Below the pieces are notes generated by a model, which was not told the DNA's origin, ran no database searches, and worked only from the letters and a program-made list of their open reading frames with translations. DNA of 64,000 bases from positions 20,091 through 84,090 of the forward strand of contig NZ_LWBU01000383.1 of the NCBI RefSeq assembly GCF_001646665.1, read 5' to 3'. Below, piece by piece: positions 56,582 through 64,000 of this stretch. This DNA is from Streptomyces noursei. Lineage in GTDB: Bacteria > Actinomycetota > Actinomycetes > Streptomycetales > Streptomycetaceae. The translations under genes and the position numbers were made by a program. The first letter of the stretch is position 1. Every line of letters starts with the position of its first letter.

Positions 56582-58363
56582 ATGAGGCGTGACGTGCAGC
56601 TCCGTACTGCCACCCCGGAGGATCTGGAGTGGATCCACGAACTGCGTCACCGGGTGTACGCAGAGGAGTTGGGCCAGCACGCGCCCGATCCGGCCGGCCG
56701 GCTCCGCGACGGGCTGGACGGCGACAACGTCTACCTGGTCGCGGCGCGCGGCGAGGCCCGCCTCGGCTTCGTCAGCCTGACCCCGCCCTGGCTGGGCCGG
56801 TACGGGCTCGACAAGTACCTGGACCGCGAGGAGTTGCCGCTGCTGGCGGAGCCGGACGTGTTCGAGGTCCGCATCCTCACCGTCGAGCCGCGCTGGCGGT
56901 CCACCGCGGCGGCGCCACTGCTGATGTACGCGGCGCTGCGCTGGATCGCCGCCCGGGGCGGGCGCCGGGTGGTGGCGATGGGGCGCACCGAGCTGCTCGA
57001 CATGTACGTGTCCGCCGGTCTGCGCCCGGTGGGCCGCACCGTCCGCGCGGGTGCGGTGACGTTCGAGGTGCTGACCGGTGAGGTGGCCGCGCTGACGCGG
57101 GTGGTGAGGGACCGTCACGGCGGTGTGGTGGAGCGCCTGCGGTCGCGGGTGGACTGGCGGCTGGACGTGGCGTTCGAGCCCCGGCCGGACGGCTGCGAGC
57201 ACGGCGGCGCCTCGTTCACCGCCATCGGCACGGACTTCCGCGACCTGCACCGGCGCCACCGGGTGGTCGCGGCCGATGTGCTGGACGCCTGGTTCCCGCC
57301 CGCCCCCGGTGTGCGGGCGGCGCTCGCGGAAGACCCTGACTGGGCCGCCCGCACCTCGCCGCCGACCGGCGCCGAGGGCCTGCTGGCGGAGATCGCCACG
57401 GCCCGGGCGCTGCCCGTGGAGACCCTCGCGGTGGGCGCCGGATCGTCCGACCTGATCTTCCGGGCGTTCGGGCGGTGGCTGACGCCGGACAGCAGGGTGC
57501 TGCTGATGGACCCGGGCTACGGCGAGTACGCCCATGTCACCGAGCGGGTGATCGGCTGCCGGGTGGACCGGTTCCGGCTGCGCCGCGAGGAGGGCTGGCG
57601 GATCGATCCGGAGCGGCTGTCCGCGGCCGTCGCGGCGGGGCGGTACGACCTCGTGGTGGTGGTCAACCCGAACAACCCGACCGGGCGCCACGCACCGGCC
57701 GCCGAGCTGCGTGCGGTGATCGCCGGCGCGCCGGAGCGGACCCGCTGGTGGATCGACGAGGCGTACCTCGGCTACGTCGGCATGGGCGAGTCGCTGGCGG
57801 AACTCGCCGCGACGGACCGGCGGGTCGTGGTGTGCAGCTCGCTGTCCAAGATGTACGCGCTGTCGGGCGTGCGGGCCGCGTACCTGGTGGCCGAGCCGGA
57901 CACCGGGGCGTCGCTGCGGCGGTGGACACCGCCGTGGCAGGTGAGCCTCCCGGCGCAGCTCGCGGCGGTGGCGGCCCTGCGGGACCCGGAGCACTACCGG
58001 GCGTGCCGGCAGCGCACCCACGTGCTGCGCGGGCGGCTGGCCGCCGGCCTGGCCGGGCTGGACGGGTCCCTGGTGGTGGAGGAGTCCGTGGCGAACTTCC
58101 TCTCGGTGACCCTGCCGTCCGGTGGGCCGAGTGCCGCGCGGCTGGTGGCCGAGTGCCGCCGCCACGACGTGTACCTGCGCGACCTGTCGCCGCTGTCGCC
58201 GGAGTACCGGGGCCGCACCGTGCGCGTCGCGGTCCGGGACACCGCCGAGAACGCGCGCATCGTGGCCGCGTTCGGGGCGGCCCTGGACGCGCTGCGGCCC
58301 GGCCCGGGCGCGTCCGGCGCGGCGGCACCCGCGGGACTGCCCGTCGCCGGTGGCGCCCGGTGA
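56582..58363 (+). CDS. GNAT-aminotransferase fusion protein
   Basis: This 593-aa protein combines a GNAT-like acyltransferase (residues 1-170: LRTATPEDLEWIHELRHRVYA, VEPRWRSTAAAPLLMYAALRW) with a class I/II PLP aminotransferase related to histidinol-phosphate aminotransferases (residues 210-575). The latter shows VNPNNPTGRHAP, WWIDEAYLGYVG and the PLP-lysine block SSLSKMYALSGVRAAYLV. The ATG at 56582 is preferred over GTG 56576. The stop overlaps the GTG of a CdsA-like gene. A fused N-acyltransferase and aminotransferase beside a CDP-lipid enzyme suggests an amino-acid-derived lipid, but the substrate is unknown. Confidence 0.82.
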   Translation: MRRDVQLRTATPEDLEWIHELRHRVYAEELGQHAPDPAGRLRDGLDGDNVYLVAARGEARLGFVSLTPPWLGRYGLDKYLDREELPLLAEPDVFEVRILTVEPRWRSTAAAPLLMYAALRWIAARGGRRVVAMGRTELLDMYVSAGLRPVGRTVRAGAVTFEVLTGEVAALTRVVRDRHGGVVERLRSRVDWRLDVAFEPRPDGCEHGGASFTAIGTDFRDLHRRHRVVAADVLDAWFPPAPGVRAALAEDPDWAARTSPPTGAEGLLAEIATARALPVETLAVGAGSSDLIFRAFGRWLTPDSRVLLMDPGYGEYAHVTERVIGCRVDRFRLRREEGWRIDPERLSAAVAAGRYDLVVVVNPNNPTGRHAPAAELRAVIAGAPERTRWWIDEAYLGYVGMGESLAELAATDRRVVVCSSLSKMYALSGVRAAYLVAEPDTGASLRRWTPPWQVSLPAQLAAVAALRDPEHYRACRQRTHVLRGRLAAGLAGLDGSLVVEESVANFLSVTLPSGGPSAARLVAECRRHDVYLRDLSPLSPEYRGRTVRVAVRDTAENARIVAAFGAALDALRPGPGASGAAAPAGLPVAGGAR

Positions 58364-59163
58364 CCACCGTGGCCTCGCTGGCGCCCTTCCTCGGTGGGGC
58401 GCTGGCGCTGAGCGGCGTCGCGGTGGCGGCGTCCCGGCGGCGTGAGCTGCTGGTCAGGTGGTGCGCCTGGGCGGTCGGGGTGCCGCTGGTCACGGCCGCG
58501 TTCTGGTGGGGCCGCCCCGGTACGGCGGCCATCGCCTGCGCGGTCGGGGTGATCGCGGTGGTGGAGTACGGCGGGCTGGTGCGGCTGGGGCGGGCGGACC
58601 GGGCGGTGCTGGCGGGCGCGGTGGTGGGCGTGGTGCTGGCCGCCTGGCTGGCGCCGGGGGAGGTGTTCCGGGTGGCCGCGGCCGGGGCGCTCGCGATCGC
58701 CGCGGTGCCGCTCGTGGCCGGTGACGCCGACGACGGTCTGCGCCGGCTCGGTGCCGGGCTGCTGGGGCTGGTGTGGCTGGGTGTGCTGGCCGCGCTGGTG
58801 CCGCTCGGGGCGGACGGGCTGGCGCTGTTCGTCGCGGTCTCGGTCGCCGACATCGTGGCGTACTTCGCGGGCCGGAGACTGGGCGGGCCGCGGTTGTCGC
58901 CGCTCTCACCGGCCAAGCGGTGGAGCGGGACGCTGGCGGGGGCCGTGGCGGGCCTCGGCACGCTGGCCGTGCTGTCCGCGACCGGCTGGCCGATGGCGGT
59001 CGCGGTGGCGGTCGGCGGCCCGGCCGGCGACCTCCTCGAGTCCATGGTCAAGCGGGGTGCGCGGGCGAAGGACGCCGGTGACTGGCTGCCCGGCTCCGGC
59101 GGCCTGCTGGACCGCATCGACTCCCTGCTCGTCGCGCTGGCGGTGCTGCTGGTGCTGGGCTGA
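58360..59163 (+). CDS. CdsA-like phosphatidate cytidylyltransferase
   Basis: This 267-aa integral membrane protein has the C-terminal CDP-diglyceride synthase pattern: SPLSPAKRWSGTLAGAVAGL, then SMVKRGARAKDAGDWLPGSGG and LLDRIDSLL. About seven hydrophobic segments cover the first 220 residues. It would activate phosphatidate, or a related lipid phosphate, as CDP-lipid. The GTG at 58360 overlaps the upstream stop (GTGA), so the gene is coupled to the GNAT-aminotransferase. It is divergent from typical CdsA at the N-terminus and is probably a second, specialised copy. Confidence 0.85.
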   Translation: MTTVASLAPFLGGALALSGVAVAASRRRELLVRWCAWAVGVPLVTAAFWWGRPGTAAIACAVGVIAVVEYGGLVRLGRADRAVLAGAVVGVVLAAWLAPGEVFRVAAAGALAIAAVPLVAGDADDGLRRLGAGLLGLVWLGVLAALVPLGADGLALFVAVSVADIVAYFAGRRLGGPRLSPLSPAKRWSGTLAGAVAGLGTLAVLSATGWPMAVAVAVGGPAGDLLESMVKRGARAKDAGDWLPGSGGLLDRIDSLLVALAVLLVLG

Positions 59164-59227
59164 CCCCCGGCCGGGGCCGGCCCGGGGGGCGGACGGAAGC
59201 CGGCGCGGGCCCGTGCCGGGGGCCCGG

Positions 59228-59250
59228 GGGCGGGCCGGGAGGGCCCGCCC
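59228..59250. terminator. Hairpin between convergent genes
   Basis: GGGCGGGCC (59228-59236) pairs with GGCCCGCCC (59242-59250) around a 5-base loop, between the stops of the CdsA-like gene and the GGDEF-EAL gene. Confidence 0.6.
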
Positions 59251-59266
59251 GCGCCGGCGGAGGGGG

Positions 59267-61420
59267 TCACACCGCGTCGGCCAGGACCAGGGAGTGGATG
59301 CGGTCCGGGGCGCCGGGGCGGGCGTAGTACCAGCCCTGGGCCGTGTCGCAGCCCAGCTCGCGCAACTGCTCGGCCTGGGCGCCGGTTTCGACGCCCTCCA
59401 CCGTGACCGCGAGCTCCAGACTGTGCGCCAGGGAGACGATCCCTTCGACGATCTTGAGGTCGACCGGGTCGATCGGGTGCTGCTGCATGCTCTGGGTGAA
59501 GGAGCGGTCCAGCTTCAGCACGCTGACCGGGAGCCTGCGCAGGTTGGCCAGGTTCGAGTAGCCCGTGCCGAAGTCGTCCAGCGCTATGTCCACGCCCATG
59601 TCGGCCAGCTGCCGCAGCGGCTTGAGCAGGTCCTCGTCGGCGCCGATCAGCGCGGACTCGGTCACCTCCAGGCACAGCGCGCCCGGGTCGAGCCCCGACC
59701 GCTCCAGTACGTCGACGGTGTCGGCGACCAGGTTCGGGTGGTGCAGCTGCGTGGGCGACAGGTTGACGTTGATGCGCAGGGGGCCGCCGTCGGCGTGGCT
59801 CCGGTTCCAGAACCGTGCCTGGCGCACCGCCTCCTGGAGCACCCAGCGGCCGAGCGGCACGATGAGGCCGGTGTGCTCGGCGAGCGGGATGAACCGGTCC
59901 GGGCCGAGCACGCCGTGCTGCGGGTGGCACCAGCGCACCAGCGCCTCCGCGCCGTGCACACTGCCGTCGCCGAGGTGCACCAGCGGCTGGTACTCGATGA
60001 AGAACTCGCCCCGGTCCAGTGCCGCGGGCAGCGCGGTGGTCAGGCCGTGCCGGGTGATGGCGCGGGCGTCCGCCTCGGGGTCGGCCCGCTCGAAGCGGTT
60101 GCCCCCCGCCGCCTTGGCCCGGTACATGGTGATGTCGGCGCTGCGCAGCACCTCCGCCGGCCCCCGCTCGCCGGCCGGCCCCTCGACGATGCCGACGCTG
60201 CCGCGCACGGTCAGCTCGCGGCCGTCCAGCCGGACGGGCGTGGCCAGGGCGCCGAGGATGCGGTGGGCCAGCTCGTCGGCCTGCTGCTCGGTGTCCGTGC
60301 CGGTGGTGAGCGCCACGAACTCGTCGCCGCCGAGGCGGGCGACCATCTCCCCCGGCCGGGTCGCGACGCTCTGGAGGCGGTCGGCGACCTCGACGAGCAG
60401 CCGGTCGCCGGCCGCGTGGCCGAGGCTGTCGTTGATGGCCTTGAAGCCGTCGAGGTCGAGGTAGCACAGGCCGAAGCGGGTGCCGTCGCCCGAGGACAGC
60501 ACCTTGTCCAGCCGTTCGAAGAACAGGGTCCGGTTGGGCAGACCGGTCAGCGCGTCGTGCGTCGCCTCGTACCGCAGCCGCAGGTTGAGCAGCCGGCGCT
60601 CGGTGGTGTCCTCCATCAGCGCCAGCTGGTACTGGGGGACCCCGTCGGCGTCCCGCAGCAGGGAGACGGTCAGGTTGGTCCACAGGACGGTGCCGTCGCC
60701 CCGGTAGAAGGCCTTCTCGACCCGGAAGTCGTCCCGCTCGCCCCGGACCAGCTCGCCGTACAGCTTCCAGACGTGCGGCGCGTCCTCGGGGTGCACCCAC
60801 TCGCTGACCTTGCGGCCCCGGACGTGGTGCTCCAGGCCGCCGAACATGCGGGTGAGGGCCCCGTTGACCTCCAGGACGTTGCCGTCGAGGTCGGCGATGC
60901 CGATGCCGAGGGCGGCGCCCTCGAACACGGCCCGGAAGCGGGCCTCGGTGGCGTGCAGGGCCTGCTCGGCGAAGGTGCGGGCCACGAGCGCCGAGCGGGC
61001 GATGGCCTCCTGCTCCACGAGGGTCCGCTCGCGCAGCGCCTGCGCGAAGCCCGCCGCCAGGGCGTGCTGGAGCCGGGCGCAGCGGGCCCGCAGCTCCTCC
61101 GGCTCCCCGTCGCCGCCGCAGTACAGCACCAGGTACGAGTCGACCACGCCGAGGCTGCGGCTGAGCGCGTCCGGGTCGGTGCAGTGGGCCGCCACCAGGG
61201 CGGCGCCCACGCGGTGCGCGGGCGCCGGGTCGAACGGCCGCCCGTGCAGGGCGTCGCTCAGGTCGCGGGCCAGGGGGAGCAGGTGCCGCTCTATCTCGGG
61301 GCGGGTCAGCGACGTGGCCGTGACGGGGAAGACGGCCCGGCTCCAGATGGTCGCGAACCGCTGGAGTCTGTCCTCCAGACCGTCCGGCTCCGCGGCGGAA
61401 CCGGGGGCCTGCGCCGGCAT
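59267..61420 (-). CDS. GGDEF-EAL protein with PAS domain (cyclic-di-GMP turnover)
   Basis: This 717-aa soluble protein has an N-terminal helical region (1-165), a PAS domain (about 170-285: FRAVFEGAALGIGIADLDGNVLEVNG), a GGDEF domain with intact RLGGDEFVAL, and an EAL domain with GAEALVRW, LEVTESALI and DDFGTGYSNL. Both catalytic motifs look complete, so it could make and degrade c-di-GMP, which controls Streptomyces development. No membrane segment is seen. The ATG at 61420 is chosen for AAGG 7 bases upstream; the GTG at 61426 overlaps the previous stop and is the alternative. Confidence 0.92.
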   Translation of the reverse strand: MPAQAPGSAAEPDGLEDRLQRFATIWSRAVFPVTATSLTRPEIERHLLPLARDLSDALHGRPFDPAPAHRVGAALVAAHCTDPDALSRSLGVVDSYLVLYCGGDGEPEELRARCARLQHALAAGFAQALRERTLVEQEAIARSALVARTFAEQALHATEARFRAVFEGAALGIGIADLDGNVLEVNGALTRMFGGLEHHVRGRKVSEWVHPEDAPHVWKLYGELVRGERDDFRVEKAFYRGDGTVLWTNLTVSLLRDADGVPQYQLALMEDTTERRLLNLRLRYEATHDALTGLPNRTLFFERLDKVLSSGDGTRFGLCYLDLDGFKAINDSLGHAAGDRLLVEVADRLQSVATRPGEMVARLGGDEFVALTTGTDTEQQADELAHRILGALATPVRLDGRELTVRGSVGIVEGPAGERGPAEVLRSADITMYRAKAAGGNRFERADPEADARAITRHGLTTALPAALDRGEFFIEYQPLVHLGDGSVHGAEALVRWCHPQHGVLGPDRFIPLAEHTGLIVPLGRWVLQEAVRQARFWNRSHADGGPLRINVNLSPTQLHHPNLVADTVDVLERSGLDPGALCLEVTESALIGADEDLLKPLRQLADMGVDIALDDFGTGYSNLANLRRLPVSVLKLDRSFTQSMQQHPIDPVDLKIVEGIVSLAHSLELAVTVEGVETGAQAEQLRELGCDTAQGWYYARPGAPDRIHSLVLADAV

Positions 61421-61422
61421 GT

Positions 61423-62235
61423 TCACGCCTTGCGCCCCACCCCTGCGAAGCCCGAGAAGGCGTATGGATCCTCCTGGTCGACCGGATTCTCCGGCCGCCA
61501 CTCCGGCATCTTGACGAGCCCCGGATCCACCAGCGCGAACCCGTCGAAGAAGCGCGCGATCTCCGCGCGCGTCCGCATCACCAGAGGGTTGCGGATGTCG
61601 CGGTAGACGCCCACCGCGCCGCCCACCCGCTCCTGCGGCAGCGGCATGCCCTCGTACGCCGCGTGGCTGATGATCAGCAGGCTGCCGGGCGCCAGGGCGT
61701 CGCGCAGCTCGGCGACGGCGCGGTGCGGCTCGTCCGCGTCCTCCACGAAGTGCAGGACGGACACCAGCAGCAGCGCCACGGGGCGGTCCGGGTCGAGGAG
61801 CCGGCCCGCCTCGGGCGAGTCCAGTATGTCCTGCGGCTTGCGCAGGTCGGCGGCGACGACGCCGGCGTTCTCGTTGCCCTCCAGGACCGCCCGGCTGTGG
61901 GCGACGGCGACCGGGTCGTGGTCGACGTACAGGACGCGGGCGGCGGGGTCGGCGGACTGGGCCACTTCGTGGACGTTGCCGAAGGTGGGGATGCCGGAGC
62001 CGATGTCGAGGAACTGGGTGATGCCCTCGTCCACCGCGTACCGGACCGCCCGGCGCATGAAGGCGCGGTTGGCCTGCATGACTTTGGGAAGTCCCGGCAC
62101 GAATTCCATGGCCTTGCGGGCCGCTTCCCGGTCCACTTCGAAGTTGTGCGAGCCGCCCAGGTAGTAGTCGTAAATGCGGGACACGCTCGGCACCGAAATA
62201 TCGATGCCCGGCGGGGCCCAGGCGGGACGCTCCAT
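61423..62235 (-). CDS. DUF574-type SAM-dependent methyltransferase
   Basis: This 270-aa protein belongs to the actinobacterial PF04672 family. It starts MERPAWAPPGIDISVPSVSR, followed by IYDYYLGGSHNFEVDREAA, then the SAM fold ITQFLDIGSGIPTFGNVHEVA and VLYVDHDPVAVAHSRAVL. Many copies exist per Streptomyces genome and the substrate is unknown. The ATG at 62235 has GGAG 6 bases upstream, better than the in-frame ATG at 62277. Its stop overlaps the possible GTG of the c-di-GMP gene, which indicates coupling. Confidence 0.9.
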   Translation of the reverse strand: MERPAWAPPGIDISVPSVSRIYDYYLGGSHNFEVDREAARKAMEFVPGLPKVMQANRAFMRRAVRYAVDEGITQFLDIGSGIPTFGNVHEVAQSADPAARVLYVDHDPVAVAHSRAVLEGNENAGVVAADLRKPQDILDSPEAGRLLDPDRPVALLLVSVLHFVEDADEPHRAVAELRDALAPGSLLIISHAAYEGMPLPQERVGGAVGVYRDIRNPLVMRTRAEIARFFDGFALVDPGLVKMPEWRPENPVDQEDPYAFSGFAGVGRKA

Positions 62236-62553
62236 CGATGTCTCCAACAAGTCGCCACGGGATGCGGCCGTGTTCATGGCCAGTGTTCGAGCCGAGGCTA
62301 CTGATCGCCCGCCTGGAGAGCGAGGGGAAACGGAAATTATCGATCCGTTCTTGGTCACACGTCCCGGTCATCGGACCCCGGCACGTGCGGTGTTCCCGAC
62401 CGTTCGACGGGCCCCGTGCACGGTACCGCCCCGGCGGGTGCGCGGGGACGCGTACGACCGGCCCGCCGGCCACGCGGGGGGCGTGGGACGGCGGGCCGGC
62501 GAGGGGTCCGGGCCGGCTGGGCCGGACCCCGGGTCGGGACGCGCGTGGGGACT
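62236..62553. other. Intergenic region, promoter of the DUF574 methyltransferase gene
   Basis: This 318-bp region holds no convincing gene. On the minus strand a GATAAT hexamer (62336-62341) is a plausible -10 about 100 bp from the methyltransferase start, with only a weak -35. The part near 62503-62530 is the terminator of the lipoprotein gene. Confidence 0.4.
62503..62530. terminator. Terminator hairpin after the lipoprotein gene
   Basis: GGGGTCCGG (62503-62511) pairs with CCGGACCCC (62522-62530), extended inward by GCC/GGC with a small bulge. It lies 23 bp beyond the leftward stop at 62554. Confidence 0.7.
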
Positions 62554-63588
62554 CTACTTGGGCGCCCCGACCATCTTTCCGGCCGGCGAGATGGCGTACC
62601 AGGTACCGCCGACGCCCTGGCCGTTGGTGTCACCGGGCTTCTTGTCGCCCGCGAAGGTGTACAGCGGCCAGCAGTCGATGGTCTGCTGCTTGATGCCGTC
62701 GGGGCGGTCGAAGGTGACGTAGCCCTTGAGGGAGATGCCCTCGGTGTCGTTCTTCTCGACGGGCGCGACGACCGGCCACTTCTCCAGGCACTCGCCGGTG
62801 CAGGCGGTCTTCATGGGCCACGCCGAGTCCTTCTCGAAGCGGTAGACCGTCATGCCGTTCTTGTCGACGACGATCTCGCCGAGCTTGGGGTCCTTGCGGA
62901 CGGACAGGCCCGCCAGGTCGGCCGCCGAGCCTCCGCCCTCGCCGCCCTGGTCCTCGGCCGCCCCCTCGTCACCGGCACCCTCGTCGTCAGCGGCCCCCTC
63001 GTCGCCGCCGCCCGACAGGGCCGCCTTCTTGCCGTCGGGGGCGGCCGCGAACCAGGTGCCGCCGACACCCTGGCCCTTGACGTCGCCCGGCTTGCTGTCC
63101 TTGATGTACCGGTACATCGGCCAGCCGTCGATGGTCAGTTGCTTGGTGCCGTCGGCGCGGGTGATCTCCCCCATCAGGGAGGCGTCCACCCCGGCCGGGG
63201 GCTTGGCGCCGTCGGCGGCCACCACGGGCCAGGCCTTCGCGCAGTCGCCCTCGCAGTTGGACTTGGGCGGGTTCGGCGTGTCCTTGTCGAAGCGGTAGAG
63301 CGTGAGGCCCTCGCTGTCGGTGACGACCTTGCCGAGTTCCTTGCTGTCCCACACGGCGAGCTGGCCGGCCGGCTTGGCGGCCGCCGCCTGCCCCCCGGAA
63401 CCCGCGCCGGAGCCGTATCCGGAACCGGAGCCGTATCCGGCGCCGTTCTCGGCGGGCGCACCCGCCGGTGCGGCGGCGCCGACCGAGCCGGCGGGGGCCT
63501 GGTCACCCTTCTCCTGACCGCACGCCGTCGTCAGCGCGAGCACGGCCGCCGCGGACAGCGCGAGCGAGGCGTTCCGCCAGGTCTTCAT
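62554..63588 (-). CDS. Lipoprotein with two COG4315 repeats
   Basis: This 344-aa surface lipoprotein has the signal MKTWRNASLALSAAAVLAL ending in the lipobox TTAC. After a Gly/Ser/Ala-rich linker come two copies of the Lipoprotein_15 (PF03640) unit: LGKVVTDSEGLTLYRFDKD with CEGDCAKAWPVV, and LGEIVVDKNGMTVYRFEKD with CTGECLEKWPVV. Each has a conserved Cys pair and a later WP.Y block. The two halves are separated by an acidic linker (GGDEGAADDEGAGDEGAAED). Function is unknown; the cysteines may form disulfides or bind a ligand. Confidence 0.9.
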   Translation of the reverse strand: MKTWRNASLALSAAAVLALTTACGQEKGDQAPAGSVGAAAPAGAPAENGAGYGSGSGYGSGAGSGGQAAAAKPAGQLAVWDSKELGKVVTDSEGLTLYRFDKDTPNPPKSNCEGDCAKAWPVVAADGAKPPAGVDASLMGEITRADGTKQLTIDGWPMYRYIKDSKPGDVKGQGVGGTWFAAAPDGKKAALSGGGDEGAADDEGAGDEGAAEDQGGEGGGSAADLAGLSVRKDPKLGEIVVDKNGMTVYRFEKDSAWPMKTACTGECLEKWPVVAPVEKNDTEGISLKGYVTFDRPDGIKQQTIDCWPLYTFAGDKKPGDTNGQGVGGTWYAISPAGKMVGAPK

Positions 63589-63783
63589 GTCAACTCCCGT
63601 GAGTATCGAGGTAGTTTGGCGACGCCAGGTGCGCCGTTCATGGCCCTATGTACGGGTGGCGGGGCGCCGCGCGTTCAACGCGCCGGAAAATTTCTCCCGC
63701 GGGCGGGTAACGGCACCGGCCGGAAAACCCCTCCATCAGGGGAATTGCGATGCTTCGGAGCACCTCCGGGCCGTTGAACGATC

Positions 63784-64000
63784 ATGCTCTTGCGCGTGTA
63801 CGGAACCCTCGCCGCCCGGCTCCTGTCGGCCGCCGCCCTCGGCTGGCTGCTGGCCGTCCCGCTGCCCGCGGCGGCGGACGCCTGCGCCGTCGCCCACGTC
63901 GGACCGGGTACGTCCGCCCCGGTGGTCTCCGGGGCGGGCGGTGACACCTGCTCGCCGAGTCCCACCCCGACGCCGGCGCCCCCTCCCCCACCGGAGCCCG
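63784..64000 (+). CDS. Secreted Pro-rich protein (3' truncated by window end)
   Basis: The open frame runs off the right edge after 72 codons. MLLRVYGTLAARLLSAAALGWLLAVPLPAAADA is a clear Sec signal peptide with an Ala-X-Ala-type cleavage site near residue 31. The mature part begins ACAVAHVGPGTSAPVVSG and becomes Pro-rich (TPTPAPPPPPEP), as in wall-spanning linkers. The family cannot be told from this fragment. It diverges from the COG4315 lipoprotein. Confidence 0.7.
   Translation, partial: MLLRVYGTLAARLLSAAALGWLLAVPLPAAADACAVAHVGPGTSAPVVSGAGGDTCSPSPTPTPAPPPPPEP

Overview
The window is high-GC DNA with GTGA/ATGA-coupled operons, rare TTA leucine codons and a strongly Streptomyces-like gene set (ergothioneine genes, a melC1-melC2 tyrosinase pair, a DUF574-type methyltransferase, COG4315 lipoprotein repeats). 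I read it as a piece of a Streptomyces chromosome. From memory, the flanking genes recall one S. coelicolor neighbourhood (egtABCD, ornithine-lipid genes, a second succinate dehydrogenase). That would make the middle of the window an accessory insertion, but I could not run the comparison.

Left flank (1-12239). A truncated egtA and complete egtB, egtC and egtD form an ergothioneine operon. Next come an olsB/olsA-like acyltransferase pair, a solitary sugar-binding lipoprotein with a dre-like site upstream, a dodecin, a small HAD phosphatase, a luciferase-like oxidoreductase, a short UvrA paralogue and an ACT-domain protein.

Centre (12261-43576, about 31 kb). This is an NRPS gene cluster that I cannot match to a known product. 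It carries five of the six functions of the 4-alkyl-L-proline pathway known from lincomycin, hormaomycin and pyrrolobenzodiazepines: tyrosine hydroxylase, VOC dioxygenase, gamma-glutamyltransferase-like C-C lyase, C-methyltransferase and F420-type reductase. The PhzF-like isomerase is not visible. It also has a B12-dependent glutamate mutase (3-methylaspartate), a VioC/AsnO-like oxygenase, a second methyltransferase, a BCAT-type aminotransferase, a prephenate dehydrogenase, MbtH, a transporter, and LuxR-type and LmbU-type regulators. The three NRPS proteins read best as one four-module line: (half C)-A-PCP-C-A-PCP, then a free-standing C, then A-PCP-C-A-PCP-TE. Pocket residues read by eye suggest Asp/3-methyl-Asp, a basic residue such as Arg, an unknown residue, and a proline-type residue. 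A 16-bp palindrome with core CGCCGGCG lies in three divergent promoter regions of the cluster and is the likely LmbU operator.

Right flank (43577-64000). A hairpin ends the cluster. Beyond it lie a 985-aa TPR-like protein coupled to an HSP90 homologue, an uncharacterised helical protein, a SUKH-type protein, melC1-melC2, an sdhCAB operon with a divergent LysR regulator, a GNAT-aminotransferase fusion coupled to a CdsA-like protein behind a perfect palindrome, a GGDEF-EAL protein coupled to a DUF574 methyltransferase, a COG4315 lipoprotein, and a secreted protein cut by the window end.
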